A stretch of DNA of 64,000 nt, from assembly GCA_052161885.1 (NCBI GenBank), contig CP197396.1:2294001-2358000 (forward strand), given 5' to 3'. The position numbers were made by a program, and so were the translations under genes. Positions 15,802 through 23,971 of the stretch are shown here, in pieces. The notes beneath the pieces were generated by a model that worked only from the letters and a program-made list of their open reading frames with translations, was not told where the DNA came from and made no database searches. Every line of letters begins with the position of its first letter. Position 1 is the stretch's first letter. Source of the stretch: QKTW01 sp052161885. GTDB lineage: Bacteria > Bacteroidota > Bacteroidia > Chitinophagales > Chitinophagaceae.

Positions 15802-18255
15802 ATGCTTTACAAAAGCTTTATCCTTACGCTGTGCCTTATATGGCTCAGTTCCATTATATCATTTGCAGAACCGGGCAACAACAATTCGCTGAAAGGACGG
15901 ATTACTGATGAGAAAGGTGAACCACAGATGGGCGCCGTTATTTCCATTCCCGATCTTAAAGCCGGTGCAGTATCTGACAGTAATGGTTTTTACCGGGTTA
16001 AGAACCTCCCTGCGGGCAAATACCTGGTACAGGTACATATGATCAGCTATGGCACTATCGTTGCCACCATAAACATAGGCCAGGAAACAGAACACAACTT
16101 TACGCTGACAGAAAGTGCTATTGAAAAGAATGAAGTCGTCATCACCGGCCAGTCCAAAGCTACCGAGATCAGGCACAGCCCTACGCCTATGGTTGCTATC
16201 AGTCACCAATACCTGCAGACTTCTTTCAGTACAAATATTATAGATGCCATTGCCAAAATACCCGGCGTCTCTGCTGTAACAACCGGCCCAAATGTTTCCA
16301 AACCTTTTATCCGCGGACTGGGCTACAACCGTATCCTTACATTGTACAATGGCATGCGCCAGGAAGGCCAGCAATGGGGCGATGAGCATGGTATAGAAGT
16401 AGACGACTACAACATAGACCGTATAGAAGTGATCAAAGGTCCTGCAAGTATTGCCTATGGCTCTGATGCACTTGCCGGTGTGGTAAATCTGATTCCTACG
16501 CCATTTGCACCAGATGGAAAAACCATAGGAAATGTCACTGCCGAATACCAGGGCAATAATGGCCTGATCGGCGGTAGTGCTATGGCTTCGGGTAATCACA
16601 ATGGTTTTTACTGGCAGGGGCGCATATCGCACAAAGAAGCCAAAAACTACCAGGATAAAATTGACGGCCGAGTATATGGCACCAACTACAATGAAACCAA
16701 TGCTACCGCAGCACTCGGCGTAAACCGCGGCTGGGGCTATTCGCACCTCGATATGGCATTGTTTGACGACCTGCAGGCGATACCCGATGGCAGCCGTGAT
16801 TCTGCCTCACGCAAATTCACCAAACAGATAACAGAGGAAGATACAGCCCGTGAAATCGTCTCCGACAAAGAACTGAACAGCTATTCATTACCGACACTAC
16901 ATCAGCATGTACAGCATTACCGCATACAGTCGTCCAACAGCTTTAATATGCCCGATGGTGGCAGGCTTGCCGTAAACCTCGGTTTTGAAAGAAGTGTGCG
17001 CCGTGAATTCAGCCATCCTACCGATGGTGATATTCCCGGACTGTACCTGCAGTTGAATTCATACACTTACGATGTAAAATATTTCCTGCCGGAGATAAAA
17101 GGCTGGGATGTTTCCTTCGGTATTAACGGCATGTTCCAGACCAATGATGTAACACAGGGCACGGAATTCATCATTCCCAATTATCATCAGTTTGATATCG
17201 GCCCTTTCCTGCTGGTGAAAAAGACCTTCGGCAAACTGGATGTAACCGGCGGTGTGCGCTTTGACAGCCGTTCGTTCAGCAATGATGCGCTCTACTCCAC
17301 TACCAATCCTGTTACGGGCTATGATCAGGCCACAAAGGATACAGCAGGCGCCACACAGCAGTTTTCTAATTACAAACACACGTTCTCGGGCCTTACCTAC
17401 AGCGCAGGTGCTACCTACAGCATATCAAAAGAGCTGACACTGAAAGCCAACATTGCCCGTGGTTACCGCGCCCCGAACATCTCCGAAATATCTGCCAACG
17501 GCGTGCATCCCGGCACCAATATCTACCAGCTGGGCAATCCTGACTTCAAACCGGAATTCAGCCTGCAGGAAGATATAGCACTGGAATATGCTTCTAAACA
17601 TTTATCATTCGGCATATCGCTGTTCAACAACGATATCAGCAATTATATCTACAACCAGAAGGTGTTGAACAGCCAGGGACAGGATTCTGTGATCGTGCCC
17701 GGCAATGAAACCTTCCGCTTTACAGCTGCACATGCACAACTATACGGCGGCGAGCTGGACATAGACATTCACCCGCATCCGCTCGACTGGCTGCACTTTG
17801 AGAACACACTTTCTGTAGTGTATGGAATCAATAAAGACGCAAATAATGACAGCGGAAAATACCTGCCGTTCATTCCGCCGCTGCATGGTACATCTGAGCT
17901 GCGGGGCAACTTTAAAAAGCCCGCAAAATTCCTGCGAAACTCATTTGTAAAACTGCAGGTGGAGTATTACGCGAAGCAGGACCGCGCCTATCTTGAGTTT
18001 AACACAGAAACACCCACTGCCGGTTACACACTTGTAAACTTTGGCCTGGGCACAGATATAGTGAACCGCAAAGGCAACACCCTGTTTAACATCTCTGTAT
18101 TTGGCAATAACCTGTTTGATGCGGCCTACCAGAGCAATATGAGCCGCCTCAAGTATTTTGAGGAATATCCGAACGATCCGCGCGGCCATTCCGGCATCTA
18201 CAACATGGGCAGAAACATAGGTGTAAAGCTGTCGGTTCCCCTCACATTTAAGTGA
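15802..18255 (+). CDS. TonB-dependent outer-membrane receptor with carboxypeptidase-like N-terminal domain
   Basis: An 817-aa receptor from the ATG at 15802, where a signal peptide (LYKSFILTLCLIWLSSIISF) begins. The longer open frame back to 15613 overlaps the upstream gene and is not used. Residues about 30-115 form a CarboxypepD_reg-like domain (LKGRITDEKGEPQMGAVIS), then a plug (IPGVSAVTTGPNVSKPFIRG, RIEVIKGPASIAYGSDALAG) and a 22-strand-type barrel with a C-terminal aromatic-rich strand ending VPLTFK. It should import a substrate across the outer membrane using TonB energy. The His-rich upstream protein hints at a metal or metal chelate, which is inference. No SusD partner is present. Confidence 0.9.
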   Translation: MLYKSFILTLCLIWLSSIISFAEPGNNNSLKGRITDEKGEPQMGAVISIPDLKAGAVSDSNGFYRVKNLPAGKYLVQVHMISYGTIVATINIGQETEHNFTLTESAIEKNEVVITGQSKATEIRHSPTPMVAISHQYLQTSFSTNIIDAIAKIPGVSAVTTGPNVSKPFIRGLGYNRILTLYNGMRQEGQQWGDEHGIEVDDYNIDRIEVIKGPASIAYGSDALAGVVNLIPTPFAPDGKTIGNVTAEYQGNNGLIGGSAMASGNHNGFYWQGRISHKEAKNYQDKIDGRVYGTNYNETNATAALGVNRGWGYSHLDMALFDDLQAIPDGSRDSASRKFTKQITEEDTAREIVSDKELNSYSLPTLHQHVQHYRIQSSNSFNMPDGGRLAVNLGFERSVRREFSHPTDGDIPGLYLQLNSYTYDVKYFLPEIKGWDVSFGINGMFQTNDVTQGTEFIIPNYHQFDIGPFLLVKKTFGKLDVTGGVRFDSRSFSNDALYSTTNPVTGYDQATKDTAGATQQFSNYKHTFSGLTYSAGATYSISKELTLKANIARGYRAPNISEISANGVHPGTNIYQLGNPDFKPEFSLQEDIALEYASKHLSFGISLFNNDISNYIYNQKVLNSQGQDSVIVPGNETFRFTAAHAQLYGGELDIDIHPHPLDWLHFENTLSVVYGINKDANNDSGKYLPFIPPLHGTSELRGNFKKPAKFLRNSFVKLQVEYYAKQDRAYLEFNTETPTAGYTLVNFGLGTDIVNRKGNTLFNISVFGNNLFDAAYQSNMSRLKYFEEYPNDPRGHSGIYNMGRNIGVKLSVPLTFK

Positions 18256-18309
18256 GACGAGCAAAAAACAAAAAAACAGCAATACATATTAGTTTGATTG
18301 ATTATTTCT

Positions 18310-18345
18310 ATTGCCTGTCAAGCGTTTGGCAGGCAATTTTTTTTG
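18310..18345 (+). terminator. Intrinsic terminator after TonB receptor
   Basis: A 10-bp stem with one G-U pair (ATTGCCTGTC/GGCAGGCAAT) followed by eight T residues, about 55 bp past the receptor stop. Confidence 0.85.
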
Positions 18346-18400
18346 TTTTTACCCTGTTGTTTTATTAAATTCATTACTCGTTTCAAAACTTTTTTAAAAC

Positions 18401-18664
18401 ATGGCAACACTCATTGCAAAAGAAGAAATTCCTGGTTACAGGATAGTTCCTGCCTTTGTAGACAAAACGGAAGTATGGCAAAAGGAACTCGGATACGCAG
18501 TACGACTGGGCAATGAATTTAAGGGAAAGACAAACATCACTTTTGAAACAACGGAGGGGCCGCGCAGCGTAGAAACGACTGTATGGTCGGTAGCAGGTGC
18601 ATACATGGAGCTGAAAGGCGGAACATTGATCCCGTTGAACAGCGTAATAGACGTTCATTTCTAG
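18401..18664 (+). CDS. Small conserved protein of unknown function
   Basis: An 87-aa soluble protein, probably cytoplasmic, with no signal peptide or Cys. It reads like a compact beta-rich domain (YRIVPAFVDKTEVWQKELG, TNITFETTEGPRSVETTVW, LIPLNSVIDVHF). The composition and codon use look normal and an ATG start is clear, so it is probably a real gene. It stands alone between a terminator and the ACP gene 200 bp downstream. I do not recognise a named family and propose no function. Confidence 0.7.
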   Translation: MATLIAKEEIPGYRIVPAFVDKTEVWQKELGYAVRLGNEFKGKTNITFETTEGPRSVETTVWSVAGAYMELKGGTLIPLNSVIDVHF

Positions 18665-18758
18665 GCACTAAGCATACTTTCCTATGAAGGAAAACCCGAA
18701 ATAAAATATTTTTTGTTTAATTTATCGTATATTTTACTGCCGCGAAGTTTGATTTTTT

Positions 18759-18766
18759 TAACTTTG
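18759..18766 (+). promoter_or_regulatory. Candidate -7 element upstream of the ACP operon
   Basis: TAACTTTG matches TAnnTTTG about 100 bp before the ACP start. A second match, TACTTTTG, lies at 18823-18830, about 36 bp before the ATG. Neither has a good TTTG box at the right distance, so which one is used is open. Confidence 0.35.
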
Positions 18767-18866
18767 CAGCCCTTCCCTGCATAATTTTCATGCCGGAAAG
18801 CGGATAATTTTAACAAAAAATATACTTTTGGGCGTGGGTTTGACCCTATCCTGAGTTTAATTTTTT

Positions 18867-19124
18867 ATGAATCAGAACGAAATTATTGAACGAATTAATG
18901 CCTTCATGGTAGAGGATTTTGAAGTGGATGAAACTGCGATATCACCTGATGCAGATCTCAAAAGCACTTTAGACCTGGACAGCCTTGATTATATAGACCT
19001 TGTGGTGGCCATTGAACAGAACTTCGGTTTTAAAGTAAAGCCGGAAGATTTCCAGCAGATGCATACCATCGGTGATTTTTATAATTATGTAGCCCAACGC
19101 CTGCAGGTACATAACAATGCCTGA
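18867..19124 (+). CDS. Acyl carrier protein
   Basis: An 85-aa acidic carrier protein. The phosphopantetheine-attachment Ser is S39 in LDLDSLDYIDLVVAIE, the canonical DSL context. It carries growing acyl chains as thioesters for the neighbouring enzymes. It is not beside the housekeeping fabF/fabG genes but heads a distinct set with acyltransferase, dehydratase, thioesterase and ketosynthase, so it is probably a dedicated secondary ACP. Its stop overlaps the next gene by 8 bp, indicating coupled translation. Confidence 0.92.
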   Translation: MNQNEIIERINAFMVEDFEVDETAISPDADLKSTLDLDSLDYIDLVVAIEQNFGFKVKPEDFQQMHTIGDFYNYVAQRLQVHNNA

Positions 19125-20013
19125 TACGCCCGCCTGGGAAGGCCGCTCACGTGCCTCCACTCTCGGTTATCGCATATTTATCTGGTTGCTGCGCAATGCC
19201 GGTATAGGCGCTGCGTACGGTTTATTACGTTTTGTAACCATCTACTACCGTCTCTTTGTTCCGGCAGCCATACGCCCGCTGCGCTATCTCTACATGCAGC
19301 GGCTGGGTTATGACGAAGCAAAAACACGCAGCCTCATTAAAAAAAACCTCAACATATTCGGCCAGACGATCATTGATAAGGTAGTAATGCTGGCCGGGAT
19401 CAAAAACAAGCTCACTTTTACACATGAAGGCGGGGAACACCTGGACGACCTCGCAGCGGCCGGCAAAGGCGGCATACTCGTAAGTGCACACCTTGGCAAC
19501 TGGGAAGTAGCGGGCCACCTGCTGAAAAGGCTGGATTCGAAAATCAACATATTGATGTATGATGGCGAGGCCGAGCAGATAAAAGCCTACATGGACCAGT
19601 TTGACTCCAAAAGATCCTTTAACATCATTTATATCAGCGAAGACATGTCTCATATTTATGAGATCAATGCCGCATTGCAGCGAAATGAACTGATCTGTAT
19701 TCACGCAGACCGCTTCCGCCCGGGCAACAGGACCATGGAGCATGAGTTTCTCGGAGAAAAAGCACTTTTTCCCGCAGGGCCGTTTATACTGGCGTCTAAA
19801 CTAAAAGCGCCGGTATGTTTTGTTTTTGCATTTAAAGAAACTAATTTACATTACCATTTTTATGCATATAGCGCCAAAACCTATGAAGGCAGAGGCACTA
19901 CAGGCATGGAGGCAATGCTGGACGACTATGTGGCGCTGGTAGAAATGCACCTGAAAGAACGTCCGGAACAATGGTTTAACTATTTTGACTTTTGGGCACA
20001 TGGCAATCAATGA
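19117..20013 (+). CDS. Lipid A/lysophospholipid-type acyltransferase (LpxL/HtrB-like)
   Basis: A 298-aa protein of the LpxL/HtrB acyltransferase family. The catalytic HX4E motif is H125-E130 in VSAHLGNWEVAGH, followed by the substrate-side region ICIHADRFRPGNR and LFPAGPFILASKLKAPVCF. A hydrophobic stretch near residues 25-50 could associate with the inner membrane. The enzyme would move an acyl chain from the adjacent ACP to a lipid or sugar acceptor. Aryl-polyene clusters also contain an acyltransferase of this kind, used to attach the product to the outer membrane lipid. It overlaps both neighbours by 8 and 14 bp. Confidence 0.88.
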   Translation: MPDTPAWEGRSRASTLGYRIFIWLLRNAGIGAAYGLLRFVTIYYRLFVPAAIRPLRYLYMQRLGYDEAKTRSLIKKNLNIFGQTIIDKVVMLAGIKNKLTFTHEGGEHLDDLAAAGKGGILVSAHLGNWEVAGHLLKRLDSKINILMYDGEAEQIKAYMDQFDSKRSFNIIYISEDMSHIYEINAALQRNELICIHADRFRPGNRTMEHEFLGEKALFPAGPFILASKLKAPVCFVFAFKETNLHYHFYAYSAKTYEGRGTTGMEAMLDDYVALVEMHLKERPEQWFNYFDFWAHGNQ

Positions 20014-20410
20014 TATTCTTGCATACATACCGCAACGGCCACCGTTTGTGATGATAGATACAGTTCTGCAGGCCGATGAAAGTGTTTCCAGGACATCGTT
20101 CACCATTCCGGAGGGATACCTGTTTGTAGAGAACGGTATATTTACAGAACCGGGGCTTGTAGAGAATATGGCACAAACTGCCGCAGCAGGCACCGGGTAT
20201 AAAGCACAGCAGGAAAACAAACCCGCACCTGTAGGTTTCATCGGTGCGCTGAAAGGCTTGCAGATATATAGTTTGCCCGAAACGGGAGATACAATAACTA
20301 CGGAAATAACATTTCTGCACCAGGTGATGAATGCGCATATTGTACAGGGTAAAGTGTTTTTGGGAGACAAGGAAATAGCTGCCTGCGAGCTGAAAATTTT
20401 TCTTCAATAA
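20000..20410 (+). CDS. Hot-dog fold 3-hydroxyacyl-ACP dehydratase-like protein (ApeP/COG4706 type)
   Basis: A 136-aa hot-dog protein from the ATG at 20000; a TTG five codons earlier is less likely. YIPQRPPFVMIDTV corresponds to the FabZ LPHRYPFLLVD region with Gln in place of His, and FTEPGLVENMAQTAAA to the FabZ GHFP...PGVLxxEAMAQ region. The catalytic FabZ His (in GHFP) is therefore missing while the helix Glu remains. This pattern fits the COG4706 dehydratase-like group found in aryl-polyene and flexirubin clusters. It would dehydrate 3-hydroxyacyl-ACP or bind acyl chains without catalysis. It overlaps the acyltransferase by 14 bp. Confidence 0.8.
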   Translation: MAINDILAYIPQRPPFVMIDTVLQADESVSRTSFTIPEGYLFVENGIFTEPGLVENMAQTAAAGTGYKAQQENKPAPVGFIGALKGLQIYSLPETGDTITTEITFLHQVMNAHIVQGKVFLGDKEIAACELKIFLQ

Positions 20411-20437
20411 AAACTTGATCACATAAACTACGCAATC

Positions 20438-21094
20438 ATGAAAAAATTAATCCTTTCTGCCGCTGCACTGATGCTTGCTGTGGCAACATGGGCGCAAACC
20501 AAAGCCGATATTTTTAACACTGAAGTGCCGATTACCTTCCTGGGGCTTGATTTCTCTGCCGCCAGATTCATTGGTACCGCCGCCAGCTGGGGCAGTGCGG
20601 GCGAAGTGACCAACAACTCCATGCGGGAAAAATACATACCGGCATGGGCAGATCTTTTTATCAAAGAGAAGGAAAAATTCAAAGTAGCCGATGCTGTGAA
20701 CAGGAGCAGCGTCACCTATGCAATGGATATTACAGAAGCCGCCAACAAAAAGCTTACCGGCAAAGATTTTTTCTCTGATAAAATGGAAGATTATCCCAGC
20801 CTGGATGAATCAAAAGTGGCAGGCATCGTGAAAAAATATTCTTTCGGCAGCAACAGCGGTATAGGCCTGCTGCTGATAGTAGAAGGCATGCGTAAAGGCG
20901 CAGAAAAAGGCGACCCTTCCTATGCTACAGTATGGGTTACTTTTGTAAACATGAAGACCAAAACGGTGCTGCTTACCGCAAAAGAACAAGCCAAGGCCGG
21001 CGGATTTGGTTTCCGTAACTTCTGGGCAGGCGCATGGAAAAATACACTGGACGCAATAGACAGCGACTGGAAAAGCTGGAAGAAAAAATCATAA
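20438..21094 (+). CDS. Exported protein of unknown function inside the acyl cluster
   Basis: A 218-aa protein with a signal peptide (KLILSAAALMLAVATWAQ). The mature part is mixed alpha/beta with the segments VPITFLGLDFSAARFIG and GLLLIVEGMRKGAEKGD, and a Lys/Trp-rich end (WKSWKKKS). It has no Cys in the mature part and no recognised motif. It lies 27 bp after the dehydratase gene and 21 bp before the next gene, so it is part of the operon. A periplasmic role in handling or exporting the acyl product is possible; aryl-polyene clusters contain a LolA-like exported protein, but I see no clear LolA signature here. Confidence 0.75.
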   Translation: MKKLILSAAALMLAVATWAQTKADIFNTEVPITFLGLDFSAARFIGTAASWGSAGEVTNNSMREKYIPAWADLFIKEKEKFKVADAVNRSSVTYAMDITEAANKKLTGKDFFSDKMEDYPSLDESKVAGIVKKYSFGSNSGIGLLLIVEGMRKGAEKGDPSYATVWVTFVNMKTKTVLLTAKEQAKAGGFGFRNFWAGAWKNTLDAIDSDWKSWKKKS

Positions 21095-21115
21095 TTATTA
21101 TTACAACTACATACA

Positions 21116-21535
21116 ATGCCTTGCGTACTCTGGATTTCAGGAGATTTTACCACAGAAGAATTAACGGGAAAACTTCTCATCACACCGTATAAGACAATAG
21201 AAAAAGGAGCCACAGTACAAACAAAAGATGGCCCTAAAAAATACGAACAAGCACTATGCGGCTTTGACGTAAGCAGCAAGGATTTTACCGATTTCCAATC
21301 GCTGGTGGGCGATGCCATTGCATACCTGGAGGAGCATTTCAATGACCTCCAGGTATTGGCTGAAATGCCTGCTGTGCATGCCAAGCTCGACTTCGGGTAC
21401 TTTACCAGTTTTATGGACAACCATATAGTAGCACAATACGACACGCTGCCTTACCAATTGCTGCGGCTTGCCGGCAACCTGAAAATAGACATAGAGCTGT
21501 CGCAATACTGGCACGGTGACGTCAATAAAAATTAA
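21116..21535 (+). CDS. Small cytoplasmic protein, possibly DUF4279-like
   Basis: A 139-aa soluble protein without signal peptide. It opens CVLWISGDFTTEELTGKLL and has the pattern of DUF4279 proteins, a strand-helix start followed by a second related half (AKLDFGYFTSFMDNHIVAQ). The family link is a weak visual match. DUF4279 members are often found near immunity-type genes, which does not fit this location. It is cotranscribed between the exported protein and the thioesterase, overlapping the latter by 20 bp. Confidence 0.6.
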   Translation: MPCVLWISGDFTTEELTGKLLITPYKTIEKGATVQTKDGPKKYEQALCGFDVSSKDFTDFQSLVGDAIAYLEEHFNDLQVLAEMPAVHAKLDFGYFTSFMDNHIVAQYDTLPYQLLRLAGNLKIDIELSQYWHGDVNKN

Positions 21536-21998
21536 CTGCTTACCTTCAACCCAAATTATTGCCGTCTTGCGCAAATCATTAACGCATACCACCGAACAGG
21601 AAGTAAAATTCAGCGAGGCCGATCCGCTCGGCATCGTATGGCACGGGCATTTCATACGCTATTTTGAAGATGGCCGCGAGGCTTTCGGAGAAGCTTATGG
21701 TATCCGCTACCTGGACCTGTACCGGAAAAATATTGTGGTGCCCATCGTAAACATTACCTGCGATTACAAGCGTATACTCCGCTACGGCCATCGCATACGG
21801 CTGGAAACCACTTACCACGACACACCTGCTGCCAAACTGCTGTTTGACTACAAAATATTTGATGCCGCCACCAATGAAGAAGTGGCCAAAGGCAAATCTG
21901 TACAGGTGTTTATGCAGAAAGAAAATATGGAACTGATGCTTACCATTCCGCCGTTCATGCAGGAATGGAAGCAAAAATGGCTTTACTCCGGCATATGA
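21516..21998 (+). CDS. Acyl-CoA/acyl-ACP thioesterase, 4-hydroxybenzoyl-CoA thioesterase family
   Basis: A 160-aa hot-dog thioesterase. The family signature FSEADPLGIVWHGHFIRYFED lies at residues 32-52, with catalytic Asp at D36 and the following GxVxxxxxxxxFE layout typical of YbgC/FcbC proteins. It would release or proof-read acyl chains from ACP or CoA. The annotated start gives 25 extra N-terminal residues relative to the usual start of the fold; a later TTG near 21566 is possible. Its TGA overlaps the ketosynthase ATG (ATGA at 21995), so the two are translationally coupled. Confidence 0.88.
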   Translation: MTSIKINCLPSTQIIAVLRKSLTHTTEQEVKFSEADPLGIVWHGHFIRYFEDGREAFGEAYGIRYLDLYRKNIVVPIVNITCDYKRILRYGHRIRLETTYHDTPAAKLLFDYKIFDAATNEEVAKGKSVQVFMQKENMELMLTIPPFMQEWKQKWLYSGI

Positions 21999-23125
21999 CA
22001 CCTGTTTACGCTATTGCTGCTCATATCGTTTCCCCGCTCGGCCTGGACCTTGGTGCGCACTGGCAAGCCGTTGTTTCCGGCACATCAGGCATAAGGCAGC
22101 ATACAGACAGCTCACTTGCGCCAGCTCCATTCTGGGGCGCTGTAATAGATCCGTCCTTGTGGCAGATCATCCATTCAGAGGCAAAGAACAAAAAAGCACT
22201 TACACCTTTTGAGCAGCTGGCAGTCTATTCCGTTCGCCGTGCTTTGCAGGATTGCGAATATCCGCTCAATGCAGCAGAAACAGCTTTTATACTTTCTACT
22301 ACAAAAGGCAATATTGAACTGCTCGGACAAGTGCCGGACGGGCAGATACAACTTTCTTACAGCGCACAGGCCATAGCCGGAGCAGCAGGCATCACCTCGA
22401 AGCCAATTGTTATTTCTCATGCCTGTGTTTCGGGAGTAGTTGCGTTGCAGTATGGTTTACGCCTGCTGCAATCGGGCCGTTATAAAAATGTTATAGTTAC
22501 CGGCTGCGACCGTTTTTCCCGTTTCGTTCTGAGCGGGTTCCAGTCGTTCCAGGCCGTGGCAGACGGCCCCTGCAAACCATTTGATGCCGCACGGAAAGGC
22601 ATTAACCTGGGCGAAGCAGCAGCAACCATCATCCTGAGCACTGATGACCAGAATGAACCGTTGACACAACTTATATCCGGCGCTACCTCCAACGATGCCA
22701 ACCATATCTCCGGGCCATCCCGCACGGGCGAAGAACTGGGCCTGGCTATCAATCGTGCTTTAGAAGCTGCAAATCTGCAGGCATCTGATATCAGCATGAT
22801 TTCAGCACATGGCACTGCAACGTTGTACAACGACGAAATGGAATCAAAAGCTTTTGCGCTGGCAGGAATGTTACAGGCACCTGTGCACAGCATGAAAGGT
22901 TATGTAGGCCATACATTAGGTGCGGCCGGTGTATTGGAAAGTACTATGATCATGGAAAGCATCCGCAGGCAGGAATTAATCCCGTCTGCAGGCTTTGAAC
23001 ATATCGGCGTTCCCGAACACATCAATGTAACACGCGCCGCGGCACACGCAGATATACGCTACGTGCTTAAAACAGCTTCAGGTTTTGGTGGCTGCAATGC
23101 AACTGCCATCTGGGGAAGAATCTGA
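21995..23125 (+). CDS. Beta-ketoacyl-ACP synthase (FabF-like)
   Basis: A 376-aa ketosynthase with a complete Cys-His-His triad: C144 (SHACVSGVVALQYG), H272 (SAHGTATLYNDEME) and H306 (KGYVGHTLGAAG). The ATG at 21995 is preferred over 21965 because it forms the ATGA overlap with the thioesterase and starts at the conserved N-terminal strand. It condenses malonyl-ACP with an acyl primer. The family is FabF/KASII type, slightly shorter than housekeeping FabF (about 410 aa). It ends the acyl cluster; no ketoreductase, second ketosynthase or exporter gene follows, so the pathway must borrow enzymes from elsewhere. Confidence 0.9.
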   Translation: MTPVYAIAAHIVSPLGLDLGAHWQAVVSGTSGIRQHTDSSLAPAPFWGAVIDPSLWQIIHSEAKNKKALTPFEQLAVYSVRRALQDCEYPLNAAETAFILSTTKGNIELLGQVPDGQIQLSYSAQAIAGAAGITSKPIVISHACVSGVVALQYGLRLLQSGRYKNVIVTGCDRFSRFVLSGFQSFQAVADGPCKPFDAARKGINLGEAAATIILSTDDQNEPLTQLISGATSNDANHISGPSRTGEELGLAINRALEAANLQASDISMISAHGTATLYNDEMESKAFALAGMLQAPVHSMKGYVGHTLGAAGVLESTMIMESIRRQELIPSAGFEHIGVPEHINVTRAAAHADIRYVLKTASGFGGCNATAIWGRI

Positions 23126-23271
23126 TCTTTTTACTTCCTGCCTATCCCCAAAAGCCCCCGCAAAACCATTTACCACTACCCGCACCAGGCGATGCAGGAA
23201 TCTTAATTAATGTTAAAAATTAATATTTCGATGATACTCTTTGTAAATTAGGGATAATAAAATCCCTGTTT

Positions 23272-23427
23272 ATGAGAGGTGATGGAAACTGGCTGCCGTT
23301 TTTATTTGTCGTTACAGGCATATTTATCCTGTACAAAGGCATGGAATGGTTTGTAAAATGGACGATACATAAAATACATGAAAGACGTCATCATGTACAT
23401 CATCACTTTGATGATACGGATATGTGA
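23272..23427 (+). CDS. Small single-span membrane protein with His-rich tail
   Basis: A 51-aa reading frame, ATG at 23272 and TGA at 23425-23427. It has one hydrophobic segment (WLPFLFVVTGIFILYKGMEW) and a positively charged, His-rich tail with a HERRHHVHHHF run. The frame is short, but the segment order, the downstream terminal acid cluster (DDTDM) and the lack of overlap with other genes make it plausible. It lies 146 bp after the ketosynthase and 30 bp before a convergent gene stop. Family unknown; the His run could bind metal. Confidence 0.45.
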   Translation: MRGDGNWLPFLFVVTGIFILYKGMEWFVKWTIHKIHERRHHVHHHFDDTDM

Positions 23428-23457
23428 TCTATGCACACACCAGCCCTGTAATTACCC

Positions 23458-23844
23458 TCACTTAACCTTAAGTGTATAGTGTGCCTCAGGGTATGCAGTG
23501 ACATAAATATACAGCCTTCCGGCTTTCGGTATTTTTCCTTTCCAGCTAAGGCCGTCAGCCGACGCATGACCATACGGATCTGCGCTAAAAAAATCCTTTG
23601 ACTTGCTCACAGTAAACTCTGCGTGATTTTGCTCATCCTGTTTTTTGTAGGCAATGCTTATTGTAACAGTTTTTCCTGCAGCAGCTTTTAACACATAGCT
23701 GTCATGCGATTCTCCGCCTATAAAGCCCTTTACAACAGCAGGAACATGCAGTGATTTTTTAGGGACTGCATCTCTCTGCGCGCTTACAGTTGAGGCAAAC
23801 AGCATTCCGGCGAACATTAGCGGTAAAATTTTCGAGGTATACAT
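23458..23844 (-). CDS. Exported PPC-like domain protein, unknown
   Basis: A 128-aa exported protein from the ATG at 23844, where a signal peptide begins (LPLMFAGMLFASTVSAQ); the longer frame to 23910 adds an implausible tail. The mature domain is a beta sandwich with SHDSYVLKAAAGKTVTISIAY and GRLYIYVTAYPEAHYTLKV, which resembles pre-peptidase C-terminal (PPC) domains. Those fold modules sit in many secreted enzymes, but here the domain stands alone. No catalytic residues are visible. It lies downstream of and convergent with the small membrane protein. Confidence 0.6.
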   Translation of the reverse strand: MYTSKILPLMFAGMLFASTVSAQRDAVPKKSLHVPAVVKGFIGGESHDSYVLKAAAGKTVTISIAYKKQDEQNHAEFTVSKSKDFFSADPYGHASADGLSWKGKIPKAGRLYIYVTAYPEAHYTLKVK

Positions 23845-23916
23845 GGTGATATTTTTATGTGCAGCTGTAAGATAAACATACCAGAACACATAAACAATAA
23901 TGAAATACATTTTTCA

Positions 23917-23949
23917 AGTAAAAGCCCGGAACATTTGCTGTTCCGGGCT
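23917..23949 (-). terminator. Terminator of the amidohydrolase operon
   Basis: An 11-bp perfect stem (AGCCCGGAACA/TGTTCCGGGCT) with a 5-base loop, followed on the minus strand by TTTT. It lies 23 bp past the M20 gene stop at 23972. Confidence 0.85.
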
Positions 23950-23971
23950 CTGTGTTCTGTAAAAGCTGGTT

